From: Gemmatimonadota bacterium
GTDB lineage: Bacteria > Gemmatimonadota > Gemmatimonadetes > Longimicrobiales > Gaopeijiaceae
Length of the DNA stretch: 64,000 bases
Direction: 5' to 3'
Assembly (NCBI GenBank): GCA_028874985.1
Contig: JAPPGI010000058.1
Span: forward strand, 25,673-89,672
Numbering within the stretch: the first letter of the stretch is position 1; the number at the start of each line of letters is the position of its first letter. Positions 9,536 through 19,400 of the stretch are shown one piece after another. The notes under the pieces are model-generated. The model searched no databases, was not told the DNA's origin, and saw only the letters and a list, made by a program, of their open reading frames with translations. Both the position numbers and the translations under genes were made by a program.

Positions 9536-10918
9536 ATGCCCCTCCCCTGCTTCCGCACCCGCGCCGCCCTCGTTCTCCTTGCATTTCACGTCCTTGGGGC
9601 TCCGCTCACCCCGGTGCGGGCCCAGCACGATGGCCGGATGTGGGGGCGCGCAGTGACGAGAGACGGCGACATCCATGAGGGTTTCATTCATGTACGCGCG
9701 GCCAGGAGCAGCGGAAGCTGGGCCGATGTCCTCCTGGCCTCGCGGGAGATTCCGGAGGAGCATTACCGGGACTGGACCGACGCGACTCGTGGGGGCAGGA
9801 GCCACACCCGGGTGCTTGAACTGAAGGGTCACCGGATTTCATGGGTGGAGAAACACCCGGCGTTCGTCGGGCCTTCCCGCGTGGGAGTCCGCTTCGGCCA
9901 CATCGCAGAGCTGACCTTCGACGACGAGGGGCGGCCCACGGCGACGATTCGCTCGCGGCACGGAACGGAACCGGCGCCGGGCGACACCGTGACGCGCCAC
10001 TCCGGAGGGGAGGTCCGTATCGAGTCGTTCTGGCGGGGGGCGGAGGTGTGGGTCGACAAGGGAGACGGTTCGGCAAAGTTGCGGGGGCGTGACATCGAAC
10101 AGGTCGAATTCGGGCCCGCGCCGGCCGGCCGCGTCCCGGCGTCCCTCCGGTTGTACGGGACTGTCGAGGACAAGTTAGGCCGGTCCTTCACGGGTTTCGT
10201 GACCTGGGACCTGCGCGAGATCCTGGAGTCGCACTTCCTCGTCGGGTTCTGGGAGGACGTGCCCGGGCTGGCGAACCCCTGGAGATCGGACGAATACCTG
10301 CGGTCCTTCCGCTTCGCCGATATCCGCTCGCTGGAGCGCACTCCGTGCTTCGCGAGGGTGATCCTCAAATCGGACTCGGTAGTGGAACTCTGCAACGAGC
10401 CGCTGGAACCGGATCCGGAGCCGGTGCAGATTTCGGACCCGGCCCTGGGACTGGTGGAGGTGGAGTGGCACCTGGTCCGGGTCCTTCGCTTCGAGCGCGC
10501 ACCCGGCACCCCCGGTTACGACGCCTTCGACGGAGGCCGCCCGCTGTCCGGCACGGTCGTCACCAGCGAAGGCGAGGAGATCGCCGGGCGGATCCGCTGG
10601 GACGCCGACGAGGAGTGGTCAAGGGATCTGCTCCAAGGGAGTTCCGACGGTGTCGAACTGTCAATCGAATTCGGGAATATCGCGCACATCGAGAGGAAGG
10701 AGCCCGGGGGGGCGCGGGTGACGCTGCGCGACGGGCGCTCGTTCCACCTGACGGGCGGAAACGACGTGGACGAGGACAACCGCGGCATCTTCATCTTCTC
10801 CGCTGCAGTGGAGGAACCGGCCGGCGGCCGGTCCGTCGCCGAACGGCGCTACGTCGCATGGGAGGACTTTCGCGAGGCGCGGTTTCACCTCCCGGACGAC
10901 CCGGGGTCCGGTTGGTGA
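9536..10918 (+). CDS. Secreted protein with three copies of an unnamed repeat module
   Basis: I do not recognise a named family. The 460-residue protein begins with a signal peptide ending near VRAQ. Three copies of a module follow. Each opens with a pattern close to G-x-V-x-T-x-x-G-x-x-x-x-G-x-I-x-W-D (MWGRAVTRDGDIHEGFI, LYGTVEDKLGRSFTGFVTWD, LSGTVVTSEGEEIAGRIRWD). Each is followed by a strand pattern F-x-x-I-x-x-(I/L) and a short V-x-L-(K/R)-(S/D)-G-like strand, suggesting repeated small beta-sandwich or PDZ-like units. The ATG at 9536 fits the signal peptide best. The stop overlaps the GTG of the next gene by 4 bp (GTGA), so the two are translationally coupled and probably act together in the envelope. 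No enzymatic motif is visible. Confidence 0.72.
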   Translation: MPLPCFRTRAALVLLAFHVLGAPLTPVRAQHDGRMWGRAVTRDGDIHEGFIHVRAARSSGSWADVLLASREIPEEHYRDWTDATRGGRSHTRVLELKGHRISWVEKHPAFVGPSRVGVRFGHIAELTFDDEGRPTATIRSRHGTEPAPGDTVTRHSGGEVRIESFWRGAEVWVDKGDGSAKLRGRDIEQVEFGPAPAGRVPASLRLYGTVEDKLGRSFTGFVTWDLREILESHFLVGFWEDVPGLANPWRSDEYLRSFRFADIRSLERTPCFARVILKSDSVVELCNEPLEPDPEPVQISDPALGLVEVEWHLVRVLRFERAPGTPGYDAFDGGRPLSGTVVTSEGEEIAGRIRWDADEEWSRDLLQGSSDGVELSIEFGNIAHIERKEPGGARVTLRDGRSFHLTGGNDVDEDNRGIFIFSAAVEEPAGGRSVAERRYVAWEDFREARFHLPDDPGSGW

Positions 10919-13221
10919 GGACGTTCACGGTCGCGCTCACGCTCGCCACGGGAGTCGCCGTCGCGGCGCCCGCGCGCGCCGGCGCCCAGTCCGGCTTCGC
11001 CCCCGACACCTTCGAGGATTCGGTGGCGCACCGGCTCTACGCGGCGGCCCGGGCCAACTGGAAGGCGCTGGACGAGTCCGTCCTGCGGTACACGGCCGTG
11101 ATCCGGCAGAGATCCGCAACGGCCATGCGCACCTTCCTCCGGGACCGCGTCCTCTACCACAACGAGACGGCCGTGCGGGCCTTCTGGGAGCGGGATCACA
11201 GGCCGGTCATCCAGGTCCTCGGAACCCGCTCCGAGTATCCGGGGCGCGTGATCGAGGACGAAATGGACTGGCTCGACGACCTCTCCTTCGACCGGCCGTT
11301 CGAACCCGGGAGCGACCAGCTGCTCTTCGGGATCCCCGACCAGGACGTCCTTCCCCTCGAGCCGCGGGACGACGGATTCTGGCTGGCGCATCCCCTGGGC
11401 GGGGGAGCCGACTCGCTCTACCGCTTCCGCAGCGGCGACACCATGACGATCTCCTTCCAGGACGGGCGCCGGCTGAGGGCGATCCAGCTGGACGTCCTTG
11501 CCCGGGAGGCGGACGCCAACAGGATCAGCGGAACGCTGTGGATCGAACCCGAGTCCGGAGCGCTGGTTCGGGCCGTGTACCGGCTGAGCCGGAAGTTCGA
11601 CGCCATGCGGGACATTCCCGACCTCGAGCGGGAGGAGGAACGCGGGACCTTCCGGTACGTGCCCGGGCTGTTGAAGCCCTGGACCTTCGATCTCACGGTG
11701 GTCGCGGTGGAGTACTCGCTCTGGGACTTCCGGACCTGGCTCCCCTACGCCATGCACCTCAAGGGCGAGGCTGCGGCGGGGATCTTCAGGTTCCCCCTCT
11801 CCACGGACGTTTCCTACGAGATCGAATCGGTCACCCTGGCGGAGAACGGGAAGGCGGACCCGGACGGGGACGCGGAGGCGGTCCATCCCGTCGCGGCGCC
11901 CCCCCTCAAGGAGGTGCACTTCGAGACCCGGGCCGAGGCGATGGCGTTCATCGCCCAGCTCTTGTCGGGTGACGAGGGCGTGGAGTACGAGCACCTCGAC
12001 GATACGTTGACAGTTGTAGTCAACCGCTCGTCGGTGATCGCCCCCAGGGAGCGCCATCTCGTGTACGAGAGCCCCCACCTCCCTCCGCCCATCTGGCACG
12101 ACGCGGCCGGGTTTCCGTCCGACGCCGAACTGGAGGAGCTCGTCGAGCGTCTGGGCGACCTCCCGGCTCCATCCGTCGCCAAGGCCGCGCTGGGTCTCCA
12201 TTGGGGCTGGGCGCGCCACGATCTCATCCGCTACAACCGGGTGGAGGGTCCCGCCTTCGGGGGCGGCCTGGAGTGGGAGCCGGGCAAAAGGTTCCATGTG
12301 CGCGCCTCTGGGTTCTTCGGGCTGTCGGACCTGAGGCCCAAGTTGCGATTCGACCTTGAACGCTCGACGGTTCAGCGCCGGTTGTCGCTCGGCACCTTCC
12401 ACGAGTTGCGGGCGACCGATCCTGACGGCAGACACCTCGGCTTCGGCAACTCTCTCAACGCGTTCCTCTTCGGCCGCGACGAAGGGGAGTACTACCGGGC
12501 CACCGGGGTCGACCTGAGCTGGCGGCCACCCGACGGAGCGCGCGAGTCCCTTGTCCTGCGCGCATGGGCCGAGCGGCAGAGCGCGGTGAGCAACACAATC
12601 GATTTCGCCCTTTTCCGGGCCTTCGACGGCGACGGGACGTTCCGCTCCAACCTCGAGGCCGACGACGCCGAGGAGACGGGAGTCGAACTCAGGCTTTCAC
12701 CGTGGTGGGGGCACGACCCCGGCGGCATCCAGCTGGGAGCCGAAGTGGAAGGTCGCTGGGCCTTGTGGCGGGCACCGGGCGAGGACCGCCGGAGCGACTA
12801 CCGGCAGGCCGGTGCCACGCTCCGGGCGATCATCCCACTCGCGGGCGACGGCTGGCTCAGGTGGAACCTGGGTTTCGAGGCGGGGGCCGGGTCCACCTGG
12901 GGTGAAGCGCCCGCGCAGCGCTCCTGGTTCCTCGGCGGGGCCGGGTCGCTGCGCGGCTATTCGGCCTCCGTCATCTCGGGCCCGTCCTTCGCGCGGGGCC
13001 GGGTCGAGGTGTCCCGCACCTTCCACGCCGGATCCGCAATCCTCTTCGGCGACGCCGGCTGGGCCGGCGACCGAGACGCCTTCGAGGCGGACGAAATCCT
13101 CTACGGCATCGGCGTGGGGGGCAGTATCCTGGACGGGATCGTCCGCCTGGACCTGTCGCAGGGACTCAGGGGGCCGAACAAGCGCTTCCGCGTCGACCTC
13201 TACCTGGACGCGATTCTCTAG
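10915..13221 (+). CDS. Outer membrane protein with Omp85/BamA-like barrel end
   Basis: A 768-residue exported protein. Residues 1-25 are a signal peptide (VALTLATGVAVAAPARAGAQ). Residues 26 to about 400 are a soluble region of unknown fold rich in short amphipathic strands, with no POTRA repeat I can identify. From about residue 420 alternating strand patterns begin, and the C-terminus resembles the bacterial surface antigen (Omp85) barrel: FLGGAGSLRGY near residue 672, and the closing strands GIGVGGSILDGIVRLDLSQGL and FRVDLYLDAIL with the final aromatic/hydrophobic pattern. The usual LRGY strand is present. GTG at 10915 overlaps the upstream stop. It could be a secretion porin or a simple outer membrane barrel with a periplasmic head; the sequence does not decide. 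Confidence 0.75.
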   Translation: MRTFTVALTLATGVAVAAPARAGAQSGFAPDTFEDSVAHRLYAAARANWKALDESVLRYTAVIRQRSATAMRTFLRDRVLYHNETAVRAFWERDHRPVIQVLGTRSEYPGRVIEDEMDWLDDLSFDRPFEPGSDQLLFGIPDQDVLPLEPRDDGFWLAHPLGGGADSLYRFRSGDTMTISFQDGRRLRAIQLDVLAREADANRISGTLWIEPESGALVRAVYRLSRKFDAMRDIPDLEREEERGTFRYVPGLLKPWTFDLTVVAVEYSLWDFRTWLPYAMHLKGEAAAGIFRFPLSTDVSYEIESVTLAENGKADPDGDAEAVHPVAAPPLKEVHFETRAEAMAFIAQLLSGDEGVEYEHLDDTLTVVVNRSSVIAPRERHLVYESPHLPPPIWHDAAGFPSDAELEELVERLGDLPAPSVAKAALGLHWGWARHDLIRYNRVEGPAFGGGLEWEPGKRFHVRASGFFGLSDLRPKLRFDLERSTVQRRLSLGTFHELRATDPDGRHLGFGNSLNAFLFGRDEGEYYRATGVDLSWRPPDGARESLVLRAWAERQSAVSNTIDFALFRAFDGDGTFRSNLEADDAEETGVELRLSPWWGHDPGGIQLGAEVEGRWALWRAPGEDRRSDYRQAGATLRAIIPLAGDGWLRWNLGFEAGAGSTWGEAPAQRSWFLGGAGSLRGYSASVISGPSFARGRVEVSRTFHAGSAILFGDAGWAGDRDAFEADEILYGIGVGGSILDGIVRLDLSQGLRGPNKRFRVDLYLDAIL

Positions 13222-13306
13222 GCCGTGGAGAACGCCCGAGCGGCGAGGCACCGGGCTGGAGAGGCGCGACGAGAGGGGAATAGCGGGGCCATTCGCCCGA
13301 GGAACA

Positions 13307-13390
13307 TGCCGGGGGCGGGACTCGAACCCGCATGGGACTGCTCCCGGGGGATTTTAAGTCCCCTGTGTATACCGATTTCACCACCCCGGC
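13307..13390 (-). tRNA. tRNA-Leu(TAA)
   Basis: The minus strand folds as an 84-nt class II tRNA. The acceptor stem GCCGGGG pairs fully with CCCCGGC, followed by discriminator A. The D arm contains TGGTGAAATCGGTATACAC. The anticodon stem GGGGA/TCCCC encloses the loop CTTAAAA, giving anticodon TAA for leucine. A long variable arm (GGGAGCAGTCCC) follows, as expected for tRNA-Leu, then the T arm GCGGGTTCGAGTCCCGC. CCA is not encoded; TGT follows the discriminator base. Confidence 0.97.
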
Positions 13391-13521
13391 CGAGCATCAA
13401 TCATACCTGGTTCCGCCGATCTACGTGAAGCCGTTCGTCAGGACGCACAGGAGCCACGCGGCTCCCAACGCGCCCGAGATCCATCGCCGGAACGATTCCC
13501 GGACTCACTCCATTCCGCGGA

Positions 13522-15063
13522 TCACTTCTTCAAGCAGATCAGGATCACCCCACCGGCGGCCTCGTCTCCGTAGAGCGCTACGGCCGCAGCACCCTTGATC
13601 ACCTCTAATCTCTCGATGCCCTTGAGATGCGGCCACGGCGTTGGATCCGGCCACGGCGCTGCATTGCCGTCGTCGTCCAGTGCGTTCCCGTGCATTGTGA
13701 CCCGGACGCCTTCGATGATCAGGAGGGGCAAGGGTGGCGACTCAGCCATCCCCGAGAACTTGCCCCCCCACAGATTGTCCCGGTCGGACTGCTTCGGACT
13801 TTCGGCCACGGCTTCGACCATCTCCGCCACCGAGGGCCGGCCCCGCGTGAAGATCCGGATGGCGCCGTTGGCACCCTCGTCGCCGTAGATCTCCCGGGAC
13901 TTCGCACCATTGATCACTTCGACGCGATCGACCACCCCTTCCCTCCTGAGGCCGCTCTCCGACCAGAGCCGGACCGATTCGGGCAGGTCTTCATAGCGCG
14001 CGACAGGCACGTCGTCCACGAACACGAGCGGAGCCGGGTCCGAGACGAACCATTCGGCCAGATAGCCGTCGTAGGAGCCCTGGGTCCATCCGGAAGGTTT
14101 GCCCCGGGGCTCCGGGGCCTGAACCTCGAACGCCTCGTCGATCGCGTCGCCGATTTCCGTCGGCAACCGCACGTCGCACGCCGTCACCAGTGCGCCCACC
14201 GCCACGCAGGCGAGAATGGCCGCGCGGCCCGCACCCAGCTTCTCTTGCTTCTCACTCATCGTCTTCAATCTCCTTTCAAGCAGGCTCCTGGATTTCCCCA
14301 TCGCGGGGACGAATCCCCACCAGCCACGGGACCGGGTTCCCGCGTTCAGGAGGACCGTGCCGTAGTCGGCGACTCCGATCCCCGACGCCAGGACCCGTTC
14401 ATCGCAGTCCATTTCCACCGCGGCGCGAAGCCGCCGGCACATCCACCAGATCGCCGGACTCCATGGGAACACCGCCGCGGCGAGGCCGCCATAGAGCAGC
14501 GCGAGATGGTCCCGGGCACGCGCATGTTCCTCCTCGTGCCGGATGATCGCGTCCCGGACACCCGGCTCAAGCTCCGACACCCATGCGGGGACGACCACCT
14601 TCGCTCTGGTGACGCCGACCAAGGCCGGACCGAAGCGGCGGGAGACGTAGACCGGCGTTCCGGCCACCCCTGTGCGCTCCCAGCGGCGGCGCCTCCAGCC
14701 CATGACCAGCAGCACGCCACCGACAACGAGCATGGCCGTCAGGGACGCGGTGCCCCATGCAAGAGCCGCAATCCTGCTCGGATTCACGCCCCCGGGAACG
14801 GAAAGGGCCGGAGTCACGCTCCGGGCGTCCGCCACAGGTGCTCCGCTGACCAGCGACACGACGGCCGTCGTGGCCTCCAGCACCGGGGGAGCGACCGGCG
14901 CGCGCGTCCTTCCGGCCAGAGGGACTGCCACCGCCAGGGTCAACGCCGCGAGCCAGGCGAACCGGCGCGGCCATCCCGCGGAGACCGCCAACCGCTCCAG
15001 CGCCCATCCGCCAATCGCGACGATCCCGCCGACCAGCGCCGCATACGGAATCCAGGCAATCAT
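13522..15063 (-). CDS. M56 (BlaR1-type) membrane protease with two C-terminal TonB-plug-like modules
   Basis: The 513-residue protein starts with membrane segments and a gluzincin domain: PVYVSRRFGPALVG, the HExxH-type motif IRHEEEHARARDHL near residue 182, and VEMDCDERVL downstream supplying a likely third ligand. M56 proteases such as BlaR1 and MecR1 are inner membrane proteins that cleave a BlaI-type repressor. Here the C-terminal half is not a penicillin sensor. It carries two copies of the end of a TonB receptor plug: LVFVDDVPVARYEDLP...VEVINGAK...YGDEGANGAIRIFTRG, then LLIIEGVRV...LEVIKGAAAVALYGDEAAGGVILI at the very end. The ATG at 15063 has a GGGGAG site about 10 bp upstream. No BlaI-like repressor gene lies next to it, so its target is unknown. 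Confidence 0.85.
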   Translation of the reverse strand: MIAWIPYAALVGGIVAIGGWALERLAVSAGWPRRFAWLAALTLAVAVPLAGRTRAPVAPPVLEATTAVVSLVSGAPVADARSVTPALSVPGGVNPSRIAALAWGTASLTAMLVVGGVLLVMGWRRRRWERTGVAGTPVYVSRRFGPALVGVTRAKVVVPAWVSELEPGVRDAIIRHEEEHARARDHLALLYGGLAAAVFPWSPAIWWMCRRLRAAVEMDCDERVLASGIGVADYGTVLLNAGTRSRGWWGFVPAMGKSRSLLERRLKTMSEKQEKLGAGRAAILACVAVGALVTACDVRLPTEIGDAIDEAFEVQAPEPRGKPSGWTQGSYDGYLAEWFVSDPAPLVFVDDVPVARYEDLPESVRLWSESGLRREGVVDRVEVINGAKSREIYGDEGANGAIRIFTRGRPSVAEMVEAVAESPKQSDRDNLWGGKFSGMAESPPLPLLIIEGVRVTMHGNALDDDGNAAPWPDPTPWPHLKGIERLEVIKGAAAVALYGDEAAGGVILICLKK

Positions 15064-15277
15064 GCCCGCGTCTCCCCCCTTTGCCACAGCACGCTCACGA
15101 GGTTCGGCAGTCGGTCAATAAAGCCCCGCGAGTACCGAGAGCGGCGGTCATCCGCTTTTCCCTCCATTCACCCTGGCGTTCTTGCTTGTTCAGCTGGTCC
15201 CCGCAGGTATTACCCCGCCGGTTCACGAAAGTTCTCGTACATGGATACGGTACTACGGTAGGGGAGCAGGTGCGAAT

Positions 15278-15290
15278 TTGTCAACGACAA
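15278..15290. promoter_or_regulatory. Short perfect inverted repeat upstream of the M56 gene
   Basis: TTGTC-AAC-GACAA is a perfect 5+3+5 inverted repeat, 215 bp upstream of the M56 protease start, in the 275-bp gap between it and the arginase end. It lies beside the AT-richer stretch of this gap. It could be an operator for the missing repressor or chance; there is no further support. Confidence 0.2.
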
Positions 15291-15338
15291 TCTTCGTAAA
15301 CGGTCTCCGTCGCAGATGGCCGGAGGGCGGTATTGGGA

Positions 15339-16253
15339 TCAGAGGATCGTCTTCCCAAGCGCGGAGGCCACCAAGCCCACCGCCAGGACGGCCGTGTGAT
15401 TACGGTCGTCCAGGACCGGATTGAGTTCCACGACATCGAGGCTGAGGAGCCGGCCCGAGCGCGCCGCCTTCTCGCACACGAGGTGTCCCTCGCGATACGT
15501 CAGACCACCCTGCGCCGGTGTGCCCACCCCCGGCGCGACGAGCGGGTCGAGTGCGTCGAGATCGAGAGACAGGTGGAATCCGGCGGTTCCGGCGTTGGCG
15601 CGTTTCAGCGCCTCGTCCATGCAGGTGGCGACACCCCTTTCGTCGATCTCCGACATCGTGAAAACCCGTAGGCCGACCTCCGAAATGAGTTTCTTCTCAC
15701 CCGCGTCCAGATCGCGGGCGCCCAGAACACTCGCATTCTCCGGTCTGATGCTGGGCAGTCGCCGGGTGAGGCGGTGGTGACCGTGTCCAAGCAGCACCGC
15801 CAGCGACATTCCGTGGATGTTCCCGCTGGGGGTGGTCTGGGGACGGTTCATGTCCGCGTGAGCGTCCACCCATATGACGCCGACGGATTCCCCCAGCCGC
15901 CGGTAGTGCGCCGCCACGCCGGCCACCGATCCGATCGAAAGCGAGTGGTCCCCGCCCAGGACCAACGGAATGCACCCGACCCCCAGGCCCGACTCCACCA
16001 CCTGACGCGTCTGCTCGGTCACCTTGGCGATTTCGTCGAGAAAGCGCAGCGCGGTCTCGCCGGCCCCGGTGGTCTCGAGCCCGCCGGCGGTGATGGTACC
16101 CAACTCGAGGATGTGATAGCCGATGGACTGCAGCTCGCGCGTGATCCCCGCGATTCGCAGCGCCGAGGGCCCCATGTCGACTCCGCGGCGCCCCGCGCCG
16201 AGGTCGATGGACACCGAAAGAAGCGCGATGTCGCGGTCGGCGAAATCGTTCAT
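15339..16253 (-). CDS. rocF: Arginase (ureohydrolase family)
   Basis: Arginase hydrolyses L-arginine to ornithine and urea with a binuclear manganese centre. The 304-residue protein has the full set of ligand motifs: GGDHSLSIGS, VIWVDAHADMN and the C-terminal HLSLDLDALDPLVAPG. The SPSGNIHGM-like stretch (TPSGNIHGMSLAVLLG) is typical of arginases rather than agmatinases. The N-terminus VSIDLGAGRRGVDMGPSALR is also canonical and fixes the start near the ATG at 16253, although no strong ribosome site is visible. No urease or ornithine genes are nearby. The gene is transcribed away from the divergent amidohydrolase pair and toward the M56 gene. Confidence 0.93.
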   Translation of the reverse strand: MNDFADRDIALLSVSIDLGAGRRGVDMGPSALRIAGITRELQSIGYHILELGTITAGGLETTGAGETALRFLDEIAKVTEQTRQVVESGLGVGCIPLVLGGDHSLSIGSVAGVAAHYRRLGESVGVIWVDAHADMNRPQTTPSGNIHGMSLAVLLGHGHHRLTRRLPSIRPENASVLGARDLDAGEKKLISEVGLRVFTMSEIDERGVATCMDEALKRANAGTAGFHLSLDLDALDPLVAPGVGTPAQGGLTYREGHLVCEKAARSGRLLSLDVVELNPVLDDRNHTAVLAVGLVASALGKTIL

Positions 16254-16438
16254 GGCGCGAGGGCGGGACGAAAGCGAAGCGGGATCGCCGGTCTCGGCAT
16301 TTGGTCGCGGGCAACTGTAGACACTACCATATCCGTCGGTTACACGGCCGGTATCGTTCAAGGTCCGAACGCCGATGTCGTCGACTGCCCGTCCGGCGGC
16401 GTCGGATTGGAGTCTACTCAAAGATAGGGATTCGGCGC

Positions 16439-19400
16439 ATGCGCTACCTCGAGAGCGGTCGGTGGACGGCCGCGCTGCTGCTCCTCTCGCCCATGGCACT
16501 TCCGGCCCAGGAGGCCGGCAAGGACCCCGACCGGGGCCTCCCGCTGGAACCGGCGCACTGGGCGCGCTTCACCACCAGCGAGGGGACCTGGATCTCGCTC
16601 GACGTGAGTCCCGACGGACAGTCGATCGTCTTCGACATGCTGGGAGACCTCTACTCCATGCCCGCTGCCGGAGGCAACGCGACCAGGCTCACCGGCGGCA
16701 TGGGCTACGACATGCAGCCGCGCTTCAGCCCGGACGGAGAACGGATCGCCTTCGTGTCGGACCGGAGCGGCGACAACAACGTCTGGCTCATGCCCGCCGC
16801 GGGAGGCGAGCCGCGGCAGCTCAGCAAGGGGATCGGAAGCCGCTTCCTGTCGCCGGAGTGGATGCCCGACGGCAAGTACGTCGTGGTCTCGAGAGCGGCT
16901 CCCTTCGCCGGACTGGAGAAGCTGTGGCTCTACCACGTTGACGGGGGAACGGGCCTGGAGATGGTCGGAGGGAGCGGCGGCCAGCGCATGCTGGGTGCGG
17001 CGGTGAATGCCGAGGGGCGCTACATCTGGTACGCGCAGCGCTTCGGCACCTGGCAGTACAACGCGATCCTTCCGCAGTACCAGCTCTGGGTCTACGATCG
17101 CAGGTCGGGGACCCGCACGCCCATGAGCAACCGGTACGGGTCGGCCTTCCGGCCCGCTCTTTCGCCGGACGGCACCCTGCTGGCCTACGGGACCCGCGAG
17201 GACGCCGAGACCGGGATTCGGCTCCGCGACCTCGCCTCGGGAGAGGAGCGGTGGCTCGCCTACCCCGTCCAGCGCGACGACCAGGAATCGACCGCGTCGA
17301 TGGACGTGTTGCCGGGGTACTCCTTCACCCCCGGTTCCGACGCGCTGGTCATCTCCTACGGCGGCCGTATCTGGCGGGTGCCGGTGGACGGCGGCGACCC
17401 ACGGGAGATCCCCTTCACCGTCGAGGCCGAGATCGCGATCGGCCCCGAGGTCGAGTTCGAGTACCCGATCGAGGACACGCCGACCTTCACCGTGAAACAG
17501 ATCCGCGACGCGCGTCCCTCCCCCGATGGCGCCCGGATCGCCTTCAGCGCCCTGGACCGCCTTTACGTCGCCGAGTTGCCGGACGGGACCCCGGAGCGCG
17601 TCACCGCCGACGACGTGGGCGAGTTCCAGCCCGTGTGGTCCCCGGACGGGCGTCACATCGCGTACGTGACCTGGGACGACGACAGCGGCGAGGGCCATAT
17701 CCGGCGGGTCTCCTCCGGGGGCGGCTCCGCCACGAACCTGACCACGGAAGCGGCATTCTACCGCGAGATCGCGTGGTCGCCGGACAGCGAGCGGATCGTG
17801 GGGATCCGAGTGGACCGGCGCAACATCCGGGAGTCCCTGGGCATGACCGCCGGGGGGTTGGCCGCGGAACTCATGTGGATCCCGGCGGACGGCGGCCCGG
17901 CAACCACGATCGGACCCACGCAGGGGCGGCGGCGGCCTCACTTCACGCAGGATCCGGACCGCATCTACTACTACGGCTTCGCAAGGGCCGACGCCGTTCC
18001 CGGCTCGCCCACGCCGCCGGCTCCGACCATCGCGCTTTCCTCCGCCAGGTGGGACGATACGGACCGGCGGCGGCACCTGCGGGTTACCGCTCGCGCGGAC
18101 CTGTCGGCCGGCGGTGTGCCCGTCGGCTACCGGTATTCCGAAACGAGCGACCTGGCGATGCCCGAGGTCTTCGACGACGACGAGCCACGCGAACTCATCC
18201 TGCGCCTGGGCGCCGGAACGGTGATGATGGCCCCGCTGGGCGACCTCGCTCTGGCCCGGATAGGCGACGACCTCTATGCGGTCACGGTCCCGGACCTCGG
18301 GGCCACCCTGCCGACGGTCGACGTCACCAAGCCCGATTCGGCCGGAGTCCCCGCCTGGAAGCTGAACCGGCTGGGAGTCGAATTCCCCACCTGGGGGGCG
18401 GACGGACGCACGGTGCACTGGTCGCTGGGCAACGGACTCTTCACCTACGACCTGGACGCGGCCGCGGGCGACCCCGGCTACGAAGCGGCCGAACGGCAGA
18501 TCGCCGTCACCGCCGAGCGTGACATCCCCCGCGGCACGGTGGTTCTGCGCGGCGGGCGGGCCATCACCATGAACGGCGGCGAGATCGTCGAGAACGCCGA
18601 CGTCGTCGTGACGGACAACCGCATCACCGCGGTGTCCGCGGGGCCCGGAGAGGTGCCCGAGGGCGCGCAGGTGATCGATGTCGGCGGCAAGACCATCCTG
18701 CCCGGCTTCGTCGACACGCATTCGCACATGTGGAACCTGTGGGGTGTGCACTGGGAGCGTTCGTGGCTCTACCACGCCAATCTGGCCTACGGTGTCACCA
18801 CCACGCGCGACCCCCAGACCGCCACCACCGACGTGCTCGTCTACGAAGACCTGGTGCGCGCCGGCCGCATGACCGGTCCGCGCGTCTATCACACCGGACC
18901 CGGCGTCTTCTCCCGCGACTTCGTTCGCAGCTACGAACACGCGCTCGACGTGCTCCGCAAGTACAGCCGCTACTACGACACCAAGACCTTCAAGATGTAC
19001 ATGTCCGGCAACCGCCGTCAGCGCCAGTGGCTGATCATGGCCGCGCGCGAGCTCGGCCTGATGCCGACCACGGAGGGCGGGCTGGACTACCGGCTCGACA
19101 TGACCCACGCCATCGACGGCTACCCGGGGATCGAGCACAACCTGCCGATCATTCCGACGTACGGCGATGTGGTCGAACTCTTCGCCACCTCGGGAACGGT
19201 CAACACGCCGACGCTGCTGGTGACGTACGGAGGCCCCTGGGTCGAGAACTACTACTATACGCGGGAGGACGTCTTCGGCGACGAGAAGCTCACCCACTTC
19301 ACGCCGAAGCGCGAACTCGACATCAAGGCGCGGCGCCTGCAGACCGATGGACCGGGGCCCGCCGGGTGGTTCATGGAGGAGGAGTACGTCTTCGACAGGC

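Noticed and set aside
15064-15338. A BlaI/MecI-type repressor gene next to the M56 protease
   Set aside because: The 275-bp gap is too short and no helix-turn-helix frame is present on either strand.
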